NCBI GenBank assembly: GCA_947179485.1
Contig: OX359247.1
Coordinates: forward strand, 13,120,588 to 13,184,587
Origin: Allacma fusca
Lineage: Eukaryota; Arthropoda; Collembola; Symphypleona; Sminthuridae
DNA length: 64,000 nt
Direction of reading: 5' to 3'
The notes beneath the pieces were generated by a model, which had not been told where the DNA came from, searched no databases, and worked only from the letters and a program-made list of their open reading frames with translations. Positions 23,662-35,500 of the stretch are shown piece by piece. How positions within the stretch are numbered: the stretch's first letter is position 1; every line of letters begins with the position of its first letter. A program made the translations under genes and the position numbers.

Positions 23662-24487
23662 GTAGGAGAGCCATCCATATTGAGATTGCAGAATCCCTAA
23701 CTACAGATTCTGCTATAATGGCGCTGATTAGATTTTGCAGTATACGAGGAAACCCAATGCAGATTTTATCTGACAACGGGACAAATTTTCATGGCGCCAA
23801 TAATGAGCTCAAAAGGGCATTGAGTGAACTTGACCCCAACGCTATTGAGGCTAAGATGATTTCCAAAGGTATTAGTTGGAGTTTTATTCCCCTGGCTCAC
23901 CACACATGGGTGGCGTTTGGGAGCGTTTGGTGAGAAGTGTGAAGACTGCTTTCGGAGCTACTTTGAAAACACCACAGAAACCAGAAGTTCTTGCTACTTT
24001 AATGACCGAAGTGGAATGTATCATTAATAGCCGACCACTGACTCATGTGAGTTTGGATCATAATGACGATGAAGCTCTTACTCCAAACCATTTCCTTATT
24101 GGCTCATCAAGTGGCTACCAACCATTGGGAGAATTTGGGGTTTTCAACTTCTCATTGAAAAAGAGATGGCACTTATCTCAACACCTGGCTGACTTATTTT
24201 GGAAGCGTTGGCTGAAGGAATATCTTCCCAGCCTAACTAGGCGGACGAAGTGGCTTGTTCCTGTTAAACCATTAGAGGTTGATGACATTGTAATTATCGC
24301 AGATGAAAGAATGCCTAGAAATCTCTGGCCAAAAGGCATAGTAGTAAGGAAGATGCTGGGCAAAGATGGTCAATGCAGAGTGGTTGACATACGTACTAAG
24401 ATGGGTGTCTTTCGAAGGCCCGTATCCAAGATTTGTGTGCTTGACGTCCGACCGTGCCCTGTGATTACACAGATAAGGAAATCTTAG
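23662..24487 (+). pseudogene. BEL/Pao integrase C-terminal fragment
   Basis: Directly after the transposon end the frame reads RAIHIEIAESLTTDSAIMAL and LSDNGTNFHGANNEL, the integrase core with its second Asp. A frameshift near 23,890 moves the reading to a second frame, which has SPHMGGVWERLVRSVK with the catalytic Glu, then INSRPLTHVS, LTPNHFLIG, and a DUF5641-type domain (VDDIVIIADERMPRNLWPKG). It stops at 24,487. Sequence differences show it is not the same family as the minus-strand BEL/Pao remnant at 8,870. Its 5' part is missing, cut at the CACTA-like element. Confidence 0.85.
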
Positions 24488-24489
24488 AA

Positions 24490-26230
24490 TTTACGTCTAA
24501 CCTACCCCAGACGTTTATGATACTATTACCAATAAGGAAATTTGGAGTGCAGTTAGACGTATGCGTAGTATTAGCTATAAGCATGAAACCATTAACTATC
24601 GTGTTTTTTCTAATGCTGCTATTATAACACCCTTACTTCTACTATTTAACCTTGTACTTAGTAGAGGTGCACTACCTCAATACTTTAAGAATGCTATAGT
24701 CACTCCTTTGTACAAGGGTAAAGGTAGTAAAATCTGTGCTGATAATTACCGTCCTATTCATAGCCTGCCTTTCATAAATAAAGTTTTTGAAAAGATAATT
24801 TGTGCTCGCATCTTATCTCAATGTACAAATGAATTGGATAATTGTCAGCATGGGTTTCGGAGGTATCGGTCATGTTTTACAGCAGTATATACTTTTGTTC
24901 ACTCTATATGTAATTTATTATGTACTCCTTTAGTAAAAGTACTTGCTGTGTTTGTAGACTCAGGAAAGCCTTCAATTCTATATCACGGAAATTGCTTTTG
25001 GGTAAAGTGAAGCGAAACTTCAAACTTAATACTAGTACTTTGCATGTATTAGCTGATTATTTACACAATAGGAATTTTCAGATTTACATGAACGGTACGC
25101 TGTCAAGATACTATGTTGATGTAAATGGTGTCCCACAAGGGTCTGTTCTGGGTCCATTATTGTTTATAATGTTTTTCTCTGAAGTAGGTTCAGCAGTTGA
25201 TATTGGGTATGTAGCATATGCTGATGATTTGGTGCTATATATGTACAGTACATGTCTAGATACTTTGTTTAGCTCTGCTCAGACCATGTTAAATAGGCTT
25301 AATGTATGGATGTTGAATAATTCTCTTTCTGTCAATTCTGAAAAGACAAAGTATATGATAATACATAAGTCTAACACTGTTGATACTGAACTCAAATTAT
25401 ATGTGAATGGTAATGAAATTGAACGAGTGTGGAATTTTAGGTATCTGGGCGTCGTTTTGGATGAAAAGCTCAATTTCAATGAACACTGCAGGTTTGTTTT
25501 GGTAAAAATCACAAAGGCCATGGGCGCGTTGCTTCGGGTGAGGAGATACTTGACTTTGCAAGTAAAGTGTCTTTTGGTTAATGCGTATATACTCTCCCAC
25601 ATTGACTATTGTTTACTGGTCTGGAGCTGTGCATGTAAAACAGAACTGGATATGATACAGAGGAAACTTGATAAACTTGTTTCACTGTAACTCAATAATG
25701 AAGAAACATATGTCTTTGTCTTGTGTTTATGAATACTTTAATATGCTTAGTCTAACCGAACGTATTAAATATTACAGTGTAAAGTTCATGTTCGAAGTAG
25801 TGCACTTTGGACACAAGGTTCCGTATATAAATGCCTGTATTCTTGCTAAACGCACTATATCTAAAATGCGTTCGGCTCTGTCCATAACAATCTTTCACCC
25901 ACTAGTGAAATGCAAAGTCGGTGAAAAGAATATTTTGTATAATTGTGTCAAGTTTTGGAATGACTTGCCTAATTTTTTAAGACTTCCTGATGTAACTTAT
26001 GGTAATTTTATAAAAACTGTAACTAATTCAATATTGTTAGCTCGTAGAGACACCATTTAATTTTAATGATATACAAATTTGTCTCCTTTGATCATGTCTC
26101 GGTTCTTCTTATGACTTGTATCTGTTATGGTTATGACTTTTGAGTGTCCAGGATGAAAACCAATACTTGTATTGATGCCTTTTGACACTTGTTATTGATT
26201 AATAAAGCTAAACTAACTAACTAACTAACC
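24490..26230 (+). mobile_element. Non-LTR retrotransposon copy B (CR1/Jockey-like), 5'-truncated
   Basis: This copy starts inside the RT domain and runs to a natural 3' end. After the coding part there is an AATAAAGC word followed by the short tandem tail CTAACTAACTAACTAAC at about 26,205-26,230, the kind of short repeated tail that some CR1/Jockey relatives carry. The left junction lies within about 20 bp of the end of the BEL/Pao fragment. Copy A (3265-5150) is of the same family. Confidence 0.85.
24505..26060 (+). pseudogene. Non-LTR reverse transcriptase, three frames
   Basis: The RT reads in three overlapping frames joined by frameshifts near 24,960 and 25,690. Frame one has YKGKGSKICADNYRPI and NCQHGFRRYRS. 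Frame two has motif A (RKAFNSIS), motif B (VNGVPQGSVLGPLLF), the intact catalytic YADD at about 25,220, and FRYLGVVLDEKLNF. Frame three carries the C-terminal LSCVYEYFNMLSLTERIKYY region and ends at 26,060. The catalytic residues are intact, but the frameshifts and 5' truncation prevent function. Confidence 0.85.
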
Positions 26231-26648
26231 AGAGTGTAGTGATGAAGCCTAACCAGCATCACATGGGAGAGAATATTGCCAAGCACACCAAAGCCCTTTC
26301 ATTATTTGTTAGTGTTGAAATAAAATATTTCGTATGATTTTATAATATATTCTATTGGTCTATAAATATATATATGGAGAAAAGAATTGTTTACAGTTTG
26401 AGTAGCAAATAAAGTTATTGCCTATTTAAATTACTTAGTCTTATATCCATTTTTGAGCTATTGAAAAGCTAAGGTTGTTGCGCCTTGAACCTTCAGCAAC
26501 ATTAATGGTCCTAAATGTATAGCAAAAAAATAATTAGATAAATTTAACCCTCCGTGAAGGAGTGTTGACCCCTTATGAAATTTCCAAAATAAATTGATTT
26601 TGACCCCCCTTGGAAAACACACTTTGTACATGTATTGCTGGCTGTGCA
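26231..26648. other. Non-coding spacer
   Basis: AT-rich sequence between the non-LTR tail and the next MITE. It includes the 8-bp target duplication GCTGTGCA at 26,641-26,648. Nothing else seen. Confidence 0.6.
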
Positions 26649-27028
26649 CAGTGGTCGGATTTTTGTGGGAAGACGGGAAGATTCTTCCCAGACAAAAAAT
26701 ATTTCTGGCAGGGAAAAAAGGGATACTATTTTGCGAAAACAGGGATTTTGAAATTCGTTCATCTTTTTTGGCAGGGATTTTCAAATTTGTTGACGTGTTT
26801 CAGGGAAATTTGTTACGCAAACGGGGATTTTTAGATTGGTTGACCTTATTTGACAGTGATTTGACGACTTGCAGGGAAATTATTTATTCCTGCATAGATT
26901 TTGAAAATCGTTGACCTTTTTTCAGCAGGGATTTTTGAAATTGTTGAGGACCTCCCAGCAGGGACATTTGATTCAGCAGGGAAATTCCGAAATAATCTTC
27001 CAGGGAGATTGCAAAAACCCTACCCCTG
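26649..27028. mobile_element. hAT-type MITE, 380 bp, 8-bp target duplication GCTGTGCA
   Basis: It begins CAGTGGTCGGATT and ends TACCCCTG, flanked on both sides by GCTGTGCA (26,641-26,648 and 27,029-27,036). It is the same family as 6673-7081. The interior is built of about six degenerate iterations of a unit like GCAGGGATTTTGAAATTNGTTGAC, each starting with the CAGGGA word. Confidence 0.88.
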
Positions 27029-27045
27029 GCTGTGCAGTGCTAGTC

Positions 27046-27633
27046 CTTTATTATTAAAGAGCACTTTCTGTCCGTTTATTTAAAGTTTCGCGCGTTCATA
27101 GTTCGATGGCCTCACACAATGCCCAAAAGGTGGCATGTCAAGCACTCCTTATTATTATCGAGCACTACCTGTAAAGAGCTACTCTGAATATAAGCACGCA
27201 TGATTTAGGCATACAACAAGTCTTTAGGACAGAGGTTGATTCGTAAGGCTTTTAGCTTTTAATTTCTACACCCACACTACTACCTCTTCAAGTAATTGTC
27301 CCTGTGAAGCACAGGGCTTTTGGTAGTCATTATTAAAGAGCACTTTCTGTCCTTTTATTTAAAGTTCCGAGCGTTCATAATTCAATGGCCTCACACAACG
27401 CCCAAAAGGTGGCATGCCAAGCACTCCTTATTATTAACGAGCACTACCTGTCCATTTATTTAAAGCGCAACTCTTAATATAAGCGCGCACGAGTTAGGTA
27501 TAGGCCCCTGTGGGCACGAGTTAGGTATACCTACAACAAGTCTCTACGACAGGGCTTGGTAGCTTGATTCGTAATACGTTTGGCTTTTAATTTCTACAAC
27601 CGAGTAATTGTCCCTGGGAAGCACAGGGCTTTC
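27046..27633. repeat. Tandem duplication of a unit of about 290 bp
   Basis: Two diverged units follow each other: about 27,046-27,329 and 27,330-27,633. Shared landmarks in the same order are TTATTAAAGAGCACTTTCTG, GATGGCCTCACACAA or its near copy, CCCAAAAGGTGGCATG, AAGCACTCCTTATTATTA, ACAACAAGTCT, TTTAATTTCTACA and GTAATTGTCCCTG. Inside each unit the start motif recurs as a shorter GAGCACTACCTGT version. Unit two also holds a small internal duplication of GCACGAGTTAGGTATA. No coding potential. Confidence 0.85.
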
Positions 27634-27641
27634 ACTAGTTT

Positions 27642-27879
27642 ATAATAATGCACAGGCAAATATCGGCATTCGTTTGAACTATTCTGATGTTTTAATACAG
27701 GGATCAAAACAATTGCATGTAAACTTGGGATGAATATGTAAATAAACAATTTGGTCTCTTTGACTACGATTCTCTAGCAAGGGATTGTATTAAAGAGAAC
27801 GCCGAGTATTGTTTTGATCCCTTAATTAAAACACCAGAATAATTCAAACGAATGCCAATATTTACCTGTGCATTATTAT
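27642..27879. mobile_element. Foldback element, 238 bp with inverted arms of about 70 bp
   Basis: The left arm begins ATAATAATGCACAGG and ends GGGATCAAAACAAT. The right arm is its inverse, from ATTGTTTTGATCCC to CCTGTGCATTATTAT, with roughly nine in ten bases matching. A loop of about 95 bp separates them. I see no clear target duplication. It abuts the tandem duplication to its left. Confidence 0.85.
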
Positions 27880-29183
27880 CTGTATATGTACATTTTGCTA
27901 CCCTGTGCGTTTTAGATACGCTATACTTATACGTTTAGACGATTATCCTTCTACAAGCTGTGGTTTAGCTATGATACCATATTTTGCTAGTTCCTCCCTT
28001 AATTACAAGATGTATGCACTTTTTCTTGAAAATTCTAATGAAATTTTATTTTCATGGCCTTTTTACTATTTTTTAAGTTTGCCTTGATGTATTTACTCTT
28101 CCAGCCTACAAAGGGCATTAGTACGCACACGTACATGCATATTACACACAAGCAATTATTGTAAAGTATAAGAAACCACCTGCATTTTACAATAACAGAG
28201 AAAATTAACAAGTTTAAAACAAGTCATTTAAAGGTTCTCATCTCTCAACTACCACCAAGAAAGGCACATGCCTCATTAAGTTGCAAAAATGTCCATTGAC
28301 AGATCTAAAATGTGAACTGAAAACTTATTATACTTTCAAATTACTATATATTCATAGAAATTCCAGCTAACAGCCACACCTGTGCAGGAACTCCCTCCCT
28401 CTTAACTCATAAACAACTACAGATGAACACTGTCCCACCTCATCCAGGACTCTTATATTATTAGCAAAAATTAATTGCAAACCTTATTTAGTTTTTCAGC
28501 AACTTATGCGTGTGCTCATACACTTATAGTTTACTCAACATCCATTTGTTAAACAAGGTCGCCTGGAAATAAACAGTCCTTAATTTCACTGGAGACATTC
28601 CCAGTTTTGTCTAATTCATGTACGTAGGTAAGTATTCACCTAAATTACGCTTATACCCCAATGTCCACACTTCCTTGTAACCATGTAAGTACCTTTTGTT
28701 TAAATTACAATACATTTGTCCACATGATGGAATACAAATCCCTTCTGAAGAATTTTGTCCCATGTCCTACAGAAGTACACACACACACACTGTGCACTCT
28801 CGCTCGAAGATCACCCCTTTAAAAGCATCCAAAGACTTGCAATTGTACGGAGAATCCCCTCATTAAAAGAGAAAAAATTGCATTACTGAATCCATAAATA
28901 ATTTGTAAATATAAACTAAATACGTCTAAATATGTTTAGTCCCTAAGTAAAAAATAATATAAATACTAATACCGAATAATACTAATACTACTACTACGAA
29001 AATACTAATAACCTAAAATACTAATAACGCTTTAGGGATGCCAACGGTCTGGTCTAGTCTAAAATTCAGACCAGATCAGACCAAAGACAATTGTCCTGAC
29101 AGCTTTATTAAATAATCACATTTTAGTGAGAAGTGAATGTCAGAATCTTTCCGAGTGCCGACAATGACAATATCAATAATTGG
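27880..29183. other. Non-coding spacer
   Basis: No gene found. It holds a short CA microsatellite at about 28,779-28,791, an ACTAAT-rich stretch at about 28,960-29,030, and an imperfect palindrome at 29,046-29,082. Confidence 0.6.
29046..29082. repeat. Imperfect palindrome, GGTCTGGTCTAGTCT and its inverse
   Basis: Arms of 15 bp with 13 pairs matching, separated by seven bases. Could be a hairpin or part of a decayed MITE; nothing else supports a function. Confidence 0.55.
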
Positions 29184-29348
29184 CAGGGGTGGATTTAAGG
29201 GGTGGCCACCCTGGCCCGGCCAGGGGAAAAATTTGTAGGGCCAAGGTAAAAAAATTAACGAAGGTCCTTAGATTGCATGCGGAAAGGCTCATCCATCTAT
29301 TTTGAGGCTGAGAGCCAGGGTAAAAAATATTTCATTAATCCACCCCTG
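29184..29348. mobile_element. hAT-type MITE, 165 bp, 8-bp target duplication ATAATTGG
   Basis: It begins CAGGGGTGGATTTA and ends TAATCCACCCCTG, its inverse. The octamer ATAATTGG flanks both ends (29,176-29,183 and 29,349-29,356). The ends differ from those of the 409/380-bp family beyond the first bases, so this is a separate non-autonomous hAT family. Confidence 0.9.
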
Positions 29349-29356
29349 ATAATTGG

Positions 29357-29953
29357 CTGGGGTCTAGCTTCCATAAATGTGACAATGAGAGGGAATTACA
29401 CTGCACTTTGTATCTGACAATGTGGACGTAGGGACTGCGTGGTCTGTGGACGTGGACAACAAAAATTACTTAATACTCAAGGTCTGTTACCTAAGAGTGA
29501 CATTTCACAAATATGTACATGACATGTTAGGGTGCCAGTGAAGTTTTGCTTCAAATACAGTAAAGCAAAAACATAAAGCACTCACAGGATCTTAACCTTG
29601 AAAATAAGCCGGGAAAAATGCTCTGACGTTGGCTTGAAGTTTGTAGACATTCATGGAGTAGTACTGTATACTGTATATGTAAGTACAAGAGCTGTAGACT
29701 GTAGAGTCACGGCACAAGGTCCTACGCGAACGAAATCATTTGCTGGAACTTAATCTTGAACTGAAAGGACATTATTATTACCGGATACGGGACTATACGT
29801 GACAGTCGCGAATTACAGTCGTTTGCAGAAGGTGTGATTTCAAGGTGCTCATTTTTATTGTCGTGAGTTCAATACAGCGCGTTCGAAAAGTTTTCCAAGA
29901 GTCTCAATTTCAACTCATTTCTGAGGATTTGCAACATTTTTGTTTACTTCAAA
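29357..29953 (+). promoter_or_regulatory. Upstream region and presumed 5'UTR exon of the carbonyl reductase gene
   Basis: The 5'UTR exon must end at 29,953, where AAA is followed by the donor GTAAGTA. I could not place the transcription start or a TATA box with any certainty. The MITE at 29,184-29,348 lies immediately upstream. Confidence 0.4.
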
Positions 29954-30373
29954 GTAAGTAATTCATTCAGCCACGGACAGTTGTAATTTGTAAGTATTTT
30001 CAGCTTGGGTTTTGTCAATTTCGTGAGATGTCCTACTTTTTTTAAGAACATAATTTCGTTATCTGAGTTGAGTTTAATATTTAATTATTGCAAGTAATTT
30101 TTGTGGTGGTGTGGTCAGTCCGTGCATTACTGTAGTATTATTTTGTAAGCTTTAGTATTTACAATTAGGTTGGTTAGTAGAGGACTGTGAATTATTAATG
30201 ACCTTGAATAATTAGTGTTCTGAGAGAAAAGATCAGATGTTGATATATGTGGCATATTACTTTGTCAGTGCAGTGGATGATATGTGAATATTATTGTGAA
30301 TTGTTCGGGCTCAATGGCTCAAGGCTGAAATATTGATTCATTGATTAATTCTGTGTTTTGTTTTACTTCACAG
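29954..30373 (+). other. 5'UTR intron of the carbonyl reductase gene
   Basis: Strong donor GTAAGTA at 29,954 and pyrimidine-rich acceptor TTTTACTTCACAG ending at 30,373 bound a 420-bp intron. The start codon lies 27 bp into the next exon. Confidence 0.6.
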
Positions 30374-30400
30374 CGGAGGTGATTTAATCGTTTGGTGAAC

Positions 30401-31715
30401 ATGACTACTGGAAAAATAGCGATCGTTACGGGGTCCAACAAAGGCATTGGTTTTGCCATTGCCAAGGAATTGTGTCAAAAATTTGACGGAACCGTTTACA
30501 TGACGGCGAGGGACGAAGAGAGAGGAAAAGCTGCAGTTGGTGAATTGGAAAAGGTTAAAATATTTTGGTTTTTCCTAAATAGATGTAGGCAGTGGAAGGG
30601 ACTTAGTTAGTTATTACAATAAATGGAAGGTGGTGGCTATTTTATTTTGAGTTTTGTTTTATGGGACGGTTAATTTGGTTAAATAACACTAACAGAGCTA
30701 ATGTTTGTTACAGCTTGGACTTAAACCAGCCTTCCATCAACTGGACATTGATTCACTGGATAGTATCAAAGCTTTCCGCAAGTACTTGGAGTCCACTCAT
30801 GGAGGAATTGATGTTCTCGTCAACAATGCTGCCATTGCCTACAAGGTGGTTATGATTCGAGTAGATATTTAAGAGCGTGTTTACTACCGATTGGGTATAT
30901 CGTCAAATTGGGAATTTTGTATTTACAGAATAATGCCACGGAACCTTTTGGAGAGCAAGCTGAAAATACTGTTCGCGTCAACTTTTTGGGAACTTTGAAT
31001 GTTTGCAATGAACTGTTTCCCTTATTGCGAAAGCATGCTCGTGTTGCTCATGTGTCCAGCTCTGCTGGTTCGTCTTAGAATTATCCATTGTTGAAATGTT
31101 TGAGGAGTTGAATTTTGTAGTATAAACTTAAAAATAGATTATGGTTTTTATAATCGTGGGAATAATTATTCGTCTTTGAATAGGTCATTTGATGAAAATA
31201 AACGGACAAGAGCCAGCAGCTACGGAATTACGGAAACGATTCAGTAATCCTGAAGCAACGGTCGAGCAAATCATTGAGTTGGCAAATGAATTTATAAAGT
31301 AAGCTGTATTTTTCATTAATCAATAAAATACATATATGGTAGAGGCAATAGTAACCCTTTTTGTTTTTGCTCGAATTTTAGACTTGCCAAAGAAGGTACT
31401 CATAATGCGGCTGGTTGGCCTAATTCTACGTACATGGTATCAAAAGTTACACTGTCTGCGTTGGTACCTATCCAGCAAAGAGCCTTCGACAAAGAAAGAC
31501 CTGATGATGACATTGTGGTGAATTCTTGCCACCCAGGCTATGTAGATACTGATATGACATCCCATCAAGGGCCCCTAACAATTGAAGAAGGTGCTGTTGC
31601 TCCAGTATATTTGGCTCTTCTTCCTCCAAATGTTGAGAAACCCCGTGGAGCTTACGTCTGGAAAGATACAACTATTATTGACTGGGAAAATGAACAGCCT
31701 CCAGCCATATATTAA
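30401..31715 (+). CDS. CBR1: Carbonyl reductase [NADPH], CBR1-like short-chain dehydrogenase
   Basis: Predicted to reduce carbonyl compounds with NADPH in the cytosol, as known for CBR1-type SDR enzymes. Five coding exons: 30401-30553, 30714-30845, 30929-31067, 31184-31298 and 31382-31715. All introns are GT-AG, all phases agree, and the product is 290 aa (human CBR1 is 277). The cofactor motif TGSNKGIG is at residues 10-17, NNAA at 88-91, the catalytic Ser lies in VSSSAG (about 137-142) and the catalytic pair is Y197/K201 in YMVSK. GWPNSTY before it and CHPGYVDTDM, EEGAVAPVYLALLPP after it are CBR1-type blocks. The ATG at 30401 is preferred because it directly precedes the cofactor domain. 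A polyA signal lies 150 bp past the stop. The gene looks intact. Confidence 0.95.
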
Positions 31716-31865
31716 GTCCTGTAATGAGTGAACCTTAGTGTTGATTCATTCCAATATTTTCGGATACTCTTGTTTATCTCTGGAAATTATGCATGTTGGA
31801 AAATACTATAAGTTGCATTTAAAACTGATCCACTATTTGTTGTTTAATTATGGTCTATCCATCCG

Positions 31866-31871
31866 AATAAA
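31866..31871 (+). terminator. PolyA signal AATAAA of the carbonyl reductase gene
   Basis: Canonical AATAAA 151 bp downstream of the stop codon, followed by a T/G-rich stretch. Confidence 0.75.
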
Positions 31872-32441
31872 TTCTCTAGTTGTATTATGCATACAATCAG
31901 TAAATTGTCATACATAATTCGTTGTCTGTAGTTTATTTTCATATTCATAGCCCTCACAGATTATGGTTTCTAAATTCCAAAAGCCTGTTTTTTTAGCAAA
32001 TAATGCTGTTCATGAAACAGAGATGGTGGTCAAGAGTCTAGCATCAGCGTAACTTACAATTAGTCAGGTAGAGAGTAGAGAGCTGTGTTGTAGGTTGTAG
32101 TAGCGGCACTACCAATACCAATCATTAAAATACAGGTTTTACAATATGCTCGAAGCAGTTTCTATAGCAGAAGAGCACCGCATATATGGCTTAAGGCTTA
32201 TTGTTAGTGATAGATATTGTAAGCATTGAATGGTACTGATTACTGGCAAGCTGGCCGCATTTTGCACTTGACAGTACTTCTTTGCACTTACACTTTAAAA
32301 ATCACAAACTTAAAAGTATTAAATTGATATTTTTTCAATACCTGTAATCGAATTTCTTTAAACTCAAATAATATTTTTTCTTACGTCGAAATAATACAGT
32401 ATTTAAAAATAGTCACCAAAAATTCTACAAAATATTAAGGT
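31872..32441. other. Intergenic spacer
   Basis: No gene or repeat seen between the reductase polyA site and the tRNA gene. Confidence 0.6.
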
Positions 32442-32514
32442 TGCCGAAACCCGGGATTGAACCAGGGACCTTTAGATCTTCAGTCTAACGCTCTCCCAAC
32501 TGAGCTATTTCGGC
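32442..32514 (-). tRNA. tRNA-Phe(GAA): tRNA-Phe (anticodon GAA)
   Basis: The minus strand gives a 73-nt cloverleaf with no intron. The acceptor stem GCCGAAA pairs with TTTCGGC and the discriminator is A. The D arm is GCTC/GAGC, the anticodon stem TTAGA/TCTAA with loop CTGAAGA (anticodon GAA), and the T arm CCTGG/CCGGG with loop TTCAATC. A and B boxes are both good. The copy looks functional. Confidence 0.97.
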
Positions 32515-35500
32515 ACTGTTGAGAAGAGGTGCTAGTGTTCCCCACAAGGATTAAAATCTAGTGTCCCATAATCACAGCTTTACTAGATATGTGTGAGTTT
32601 ATAGTACGCTTAATGGTAGTGATAAACTAAATTGCAAGTATAAAATAATTCCCATCATAGAATTGATGCAAAATGCGACGCAAATGTTTTCACTTTCACA
32701 CATATTGCAAAAAACTTCAAAGCCATGTTAATTTTTGCAACACTTTAATACCGACAAATCTTTTGAGGCTTCTATGTCCCTACCTTTTATATTCAAACAT
32801 CTTCACGTAATAAGACAAATTAAACGTTTCATAAATCGGGTACCGGTTTGCTTCATTATATTCATTATTGTAAGTAGCATGATCAAACCGACCAGTTGGC
32901 TTTGTAAAATGTTCAGGGTGGCACAAAACAGTGTTATTTATTACTTAAAACATTTTGTCTTCAGAAGTTCAGAAACAAATATTTTGTATTTATTTAAACA
33001 TTGCCTCACATTTTTGGGCCCTACAGCCTCAATTTTTCACTTTAACTGTTCGTATTAGACATATGAATCTCAATGAAATTTGCTACAAGTTCACGTATTA
33101 GATAGATGAATCCCAATGAAATTTGCTACAAGTTCAACGTTTTAATTTTTTTTACAACGACCAGCCCTGCCATAATAAAATCAGATAAAAAATTCTCCCT
33201 TTTCTGGTCTTCCTCATGTTCGCTCTTCAGAATGAATTTCTCCCAACCTTGCTACCTTTGCTTAATTCTCATGGCAAAATTTCTACACACAGAGTCCCAT
33301 AGTATAACTCACCGGAAAGCCCATAAAATTTCCTACAATTGAGCTTCAAAATGTATTCTTAAAATGTTTGTGTGTGGAAATGAACAACTGTTGAATACCA
33401 ATTCCGTAGATAAATCCGACCTTGCTGCCGGTTCGTGTCCCCTAAGATGTCCCCTAATTGCCCGAGATCATTGAAACAAATTCTAGAAAATCCGGAAAAG
33501 AATTTGCTACAGCGAGGGGGAATAAAATATTTCAATATACAACCCCTTATTTGGACAAGGAATGGCGGTAATCCTTTCGTGCCACTTTGTACCTCGAATT
33601 CTAAAGATTTTGATTGCTAACCAATTATTCCTAATGAACACCACATACTTTTATCAGACGTCATTGGAAATAAATTACTCACATGCATTTTCACATTGCA
33701 TTTAAATTATCCATCTACAATATATCTTTGTAAGTATTTAGTTTTTACGCTGATTAAACAATGGCAGAAAATTTGACTTACTGTATTAATTCTCCCTCAT
33801 ACTCGTGAAAATGGTTTAGCACAACTTACTGGAACACTACATGAAGGAGGATATACGGATATCATGTAATTATGTATGTTAATGGATTTCCCAGGCTTCG
33901 TCGTAAATCAATCACCCAATCGAAAGAAACCTCAAAGATTCGTGAGCTTTTTTGTAGATGAAGTTATAAACTTCAATCAACTTTGATTTGTTTAAAATTT
34001 TAAAATTTTATTACCGTGTTAATGAGTTTTCTGGAGCTCATTGCTAGCATTTTTAAAATGGAGGTTCTTCTCATTTATGATGCAAATAGTGGGCTCTAAG
34101 GTTTTTTAGTTGTGCTTTTACCACAAGAACAATGCCAAAAAAAATACTACAGTCATTTTGAACATCTATTACAGTCAATTCATTTTGAACATCAATAGCA
34201 ACTGTAACAACACTGCAAAAGCTTTAACAAAATTCTGATATAACGAATAATAATAATAATTAAATCGACTACCATATAACCCTGTCTACTTGCATACATA
34301 CATAATATGTTCCCTGAGCAATTGAACCAACAAAGGAAAAACTAATAAGAATATTTATTTCAAGTTCTATCCTAACTTTTCGATAACGGAAAAATAAAAA
34401 AAATATTTTATTCCCGGATTTTATTTACTCATCATGCAAACGAAAATAAATAATGGATATATGATTTAGCAGTATTAGCTTGAATCACAGAGATGTCAAA
34501 AAAATTTAATTAAAAGGATGTGGAATAATAGGAATATTCAGATTGCGAGGCTCACTTGAAGCATAATAATGCTGAGAAGGTATTGAAATGGAAAGACGAG
34601 TCAAATACTACGCCAATGCCAATCATTTAAGACGATATGGCATGACAGCAAGCAGCATTAATTAGTTAGACCTTTTAAAAGTAAGTGAATCCTCCCACAC
34701 AGACACACAATACATCTTTCCAGATCAACTAATTCTACTGTAAGAATAGGAGCAAGAACAATATTGAGCCACAGTCGTTTTTTTATTGTCAAGTATTAGC
34801 GTCATAATTCCTTTAGTAAGTGTGGCTTCAATCCAAATTTTGAAGTTTTCACATTCATGAGTGGTTTCGTATTTCGTAAAGTACACTATTTTCCTTGTAA
34901 ATCCCATGATACGGAATTATCAAGTAAGATTGTCAGCCCTAGTGCAGTTATTAAGTTACGTCATACACAAGCGATAATCCGAGGCAAAAACATTTCATCC
35001 AAGAACAAGTCATCCTGCCAAAAGAAGACCAAATTTGACAACTTCTACCAAATCTTGTCATCGTCATGCATAATCTCTCATCTCTCTGACGTCCTTTAAC
35101 GGTCTTTGCTGCGTCGGAATTCAGCATTCACCTACAAGGTACAGATACACATTTTTTAGTACATAAATCCTTCTCATCAAATTAATCCTATGTGACAAAT
35201 AATCACTGGAGCAATGTGATACTGTGTGATCGTCGGCGGGGTCCTACAATATTTTCAATACAAATATGACTTTACAGTGTGTGCGTATTAATTGTAAGTA
35301 ATTGGTTTTTAAATCACATATTATACACCTCAGTCCGTATGCACTAACCGTCTGCAATTTACCGTTTGCATTTAGTTTATTTCTGTAAACCTTGAACTTC
35401 TAATAAAGAAGTTCAGTGTATGCGAGTAGGTAATTATATACTCTATCTCTATAGAGTAGACTGACAATGAGAGCTAGACAAGTACTTTTCAGTACACGTT

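Noticed and set aside
28779-28791. CA run as a possible regulatory element
   Set aside because: An ordinary short microsatellite.
30392-30400. TTG start nine bases before the reductase ATG
   Set aside because: The ATG at 30,401 directly precedes the cofactor domain and gives the usual N-terminus length.
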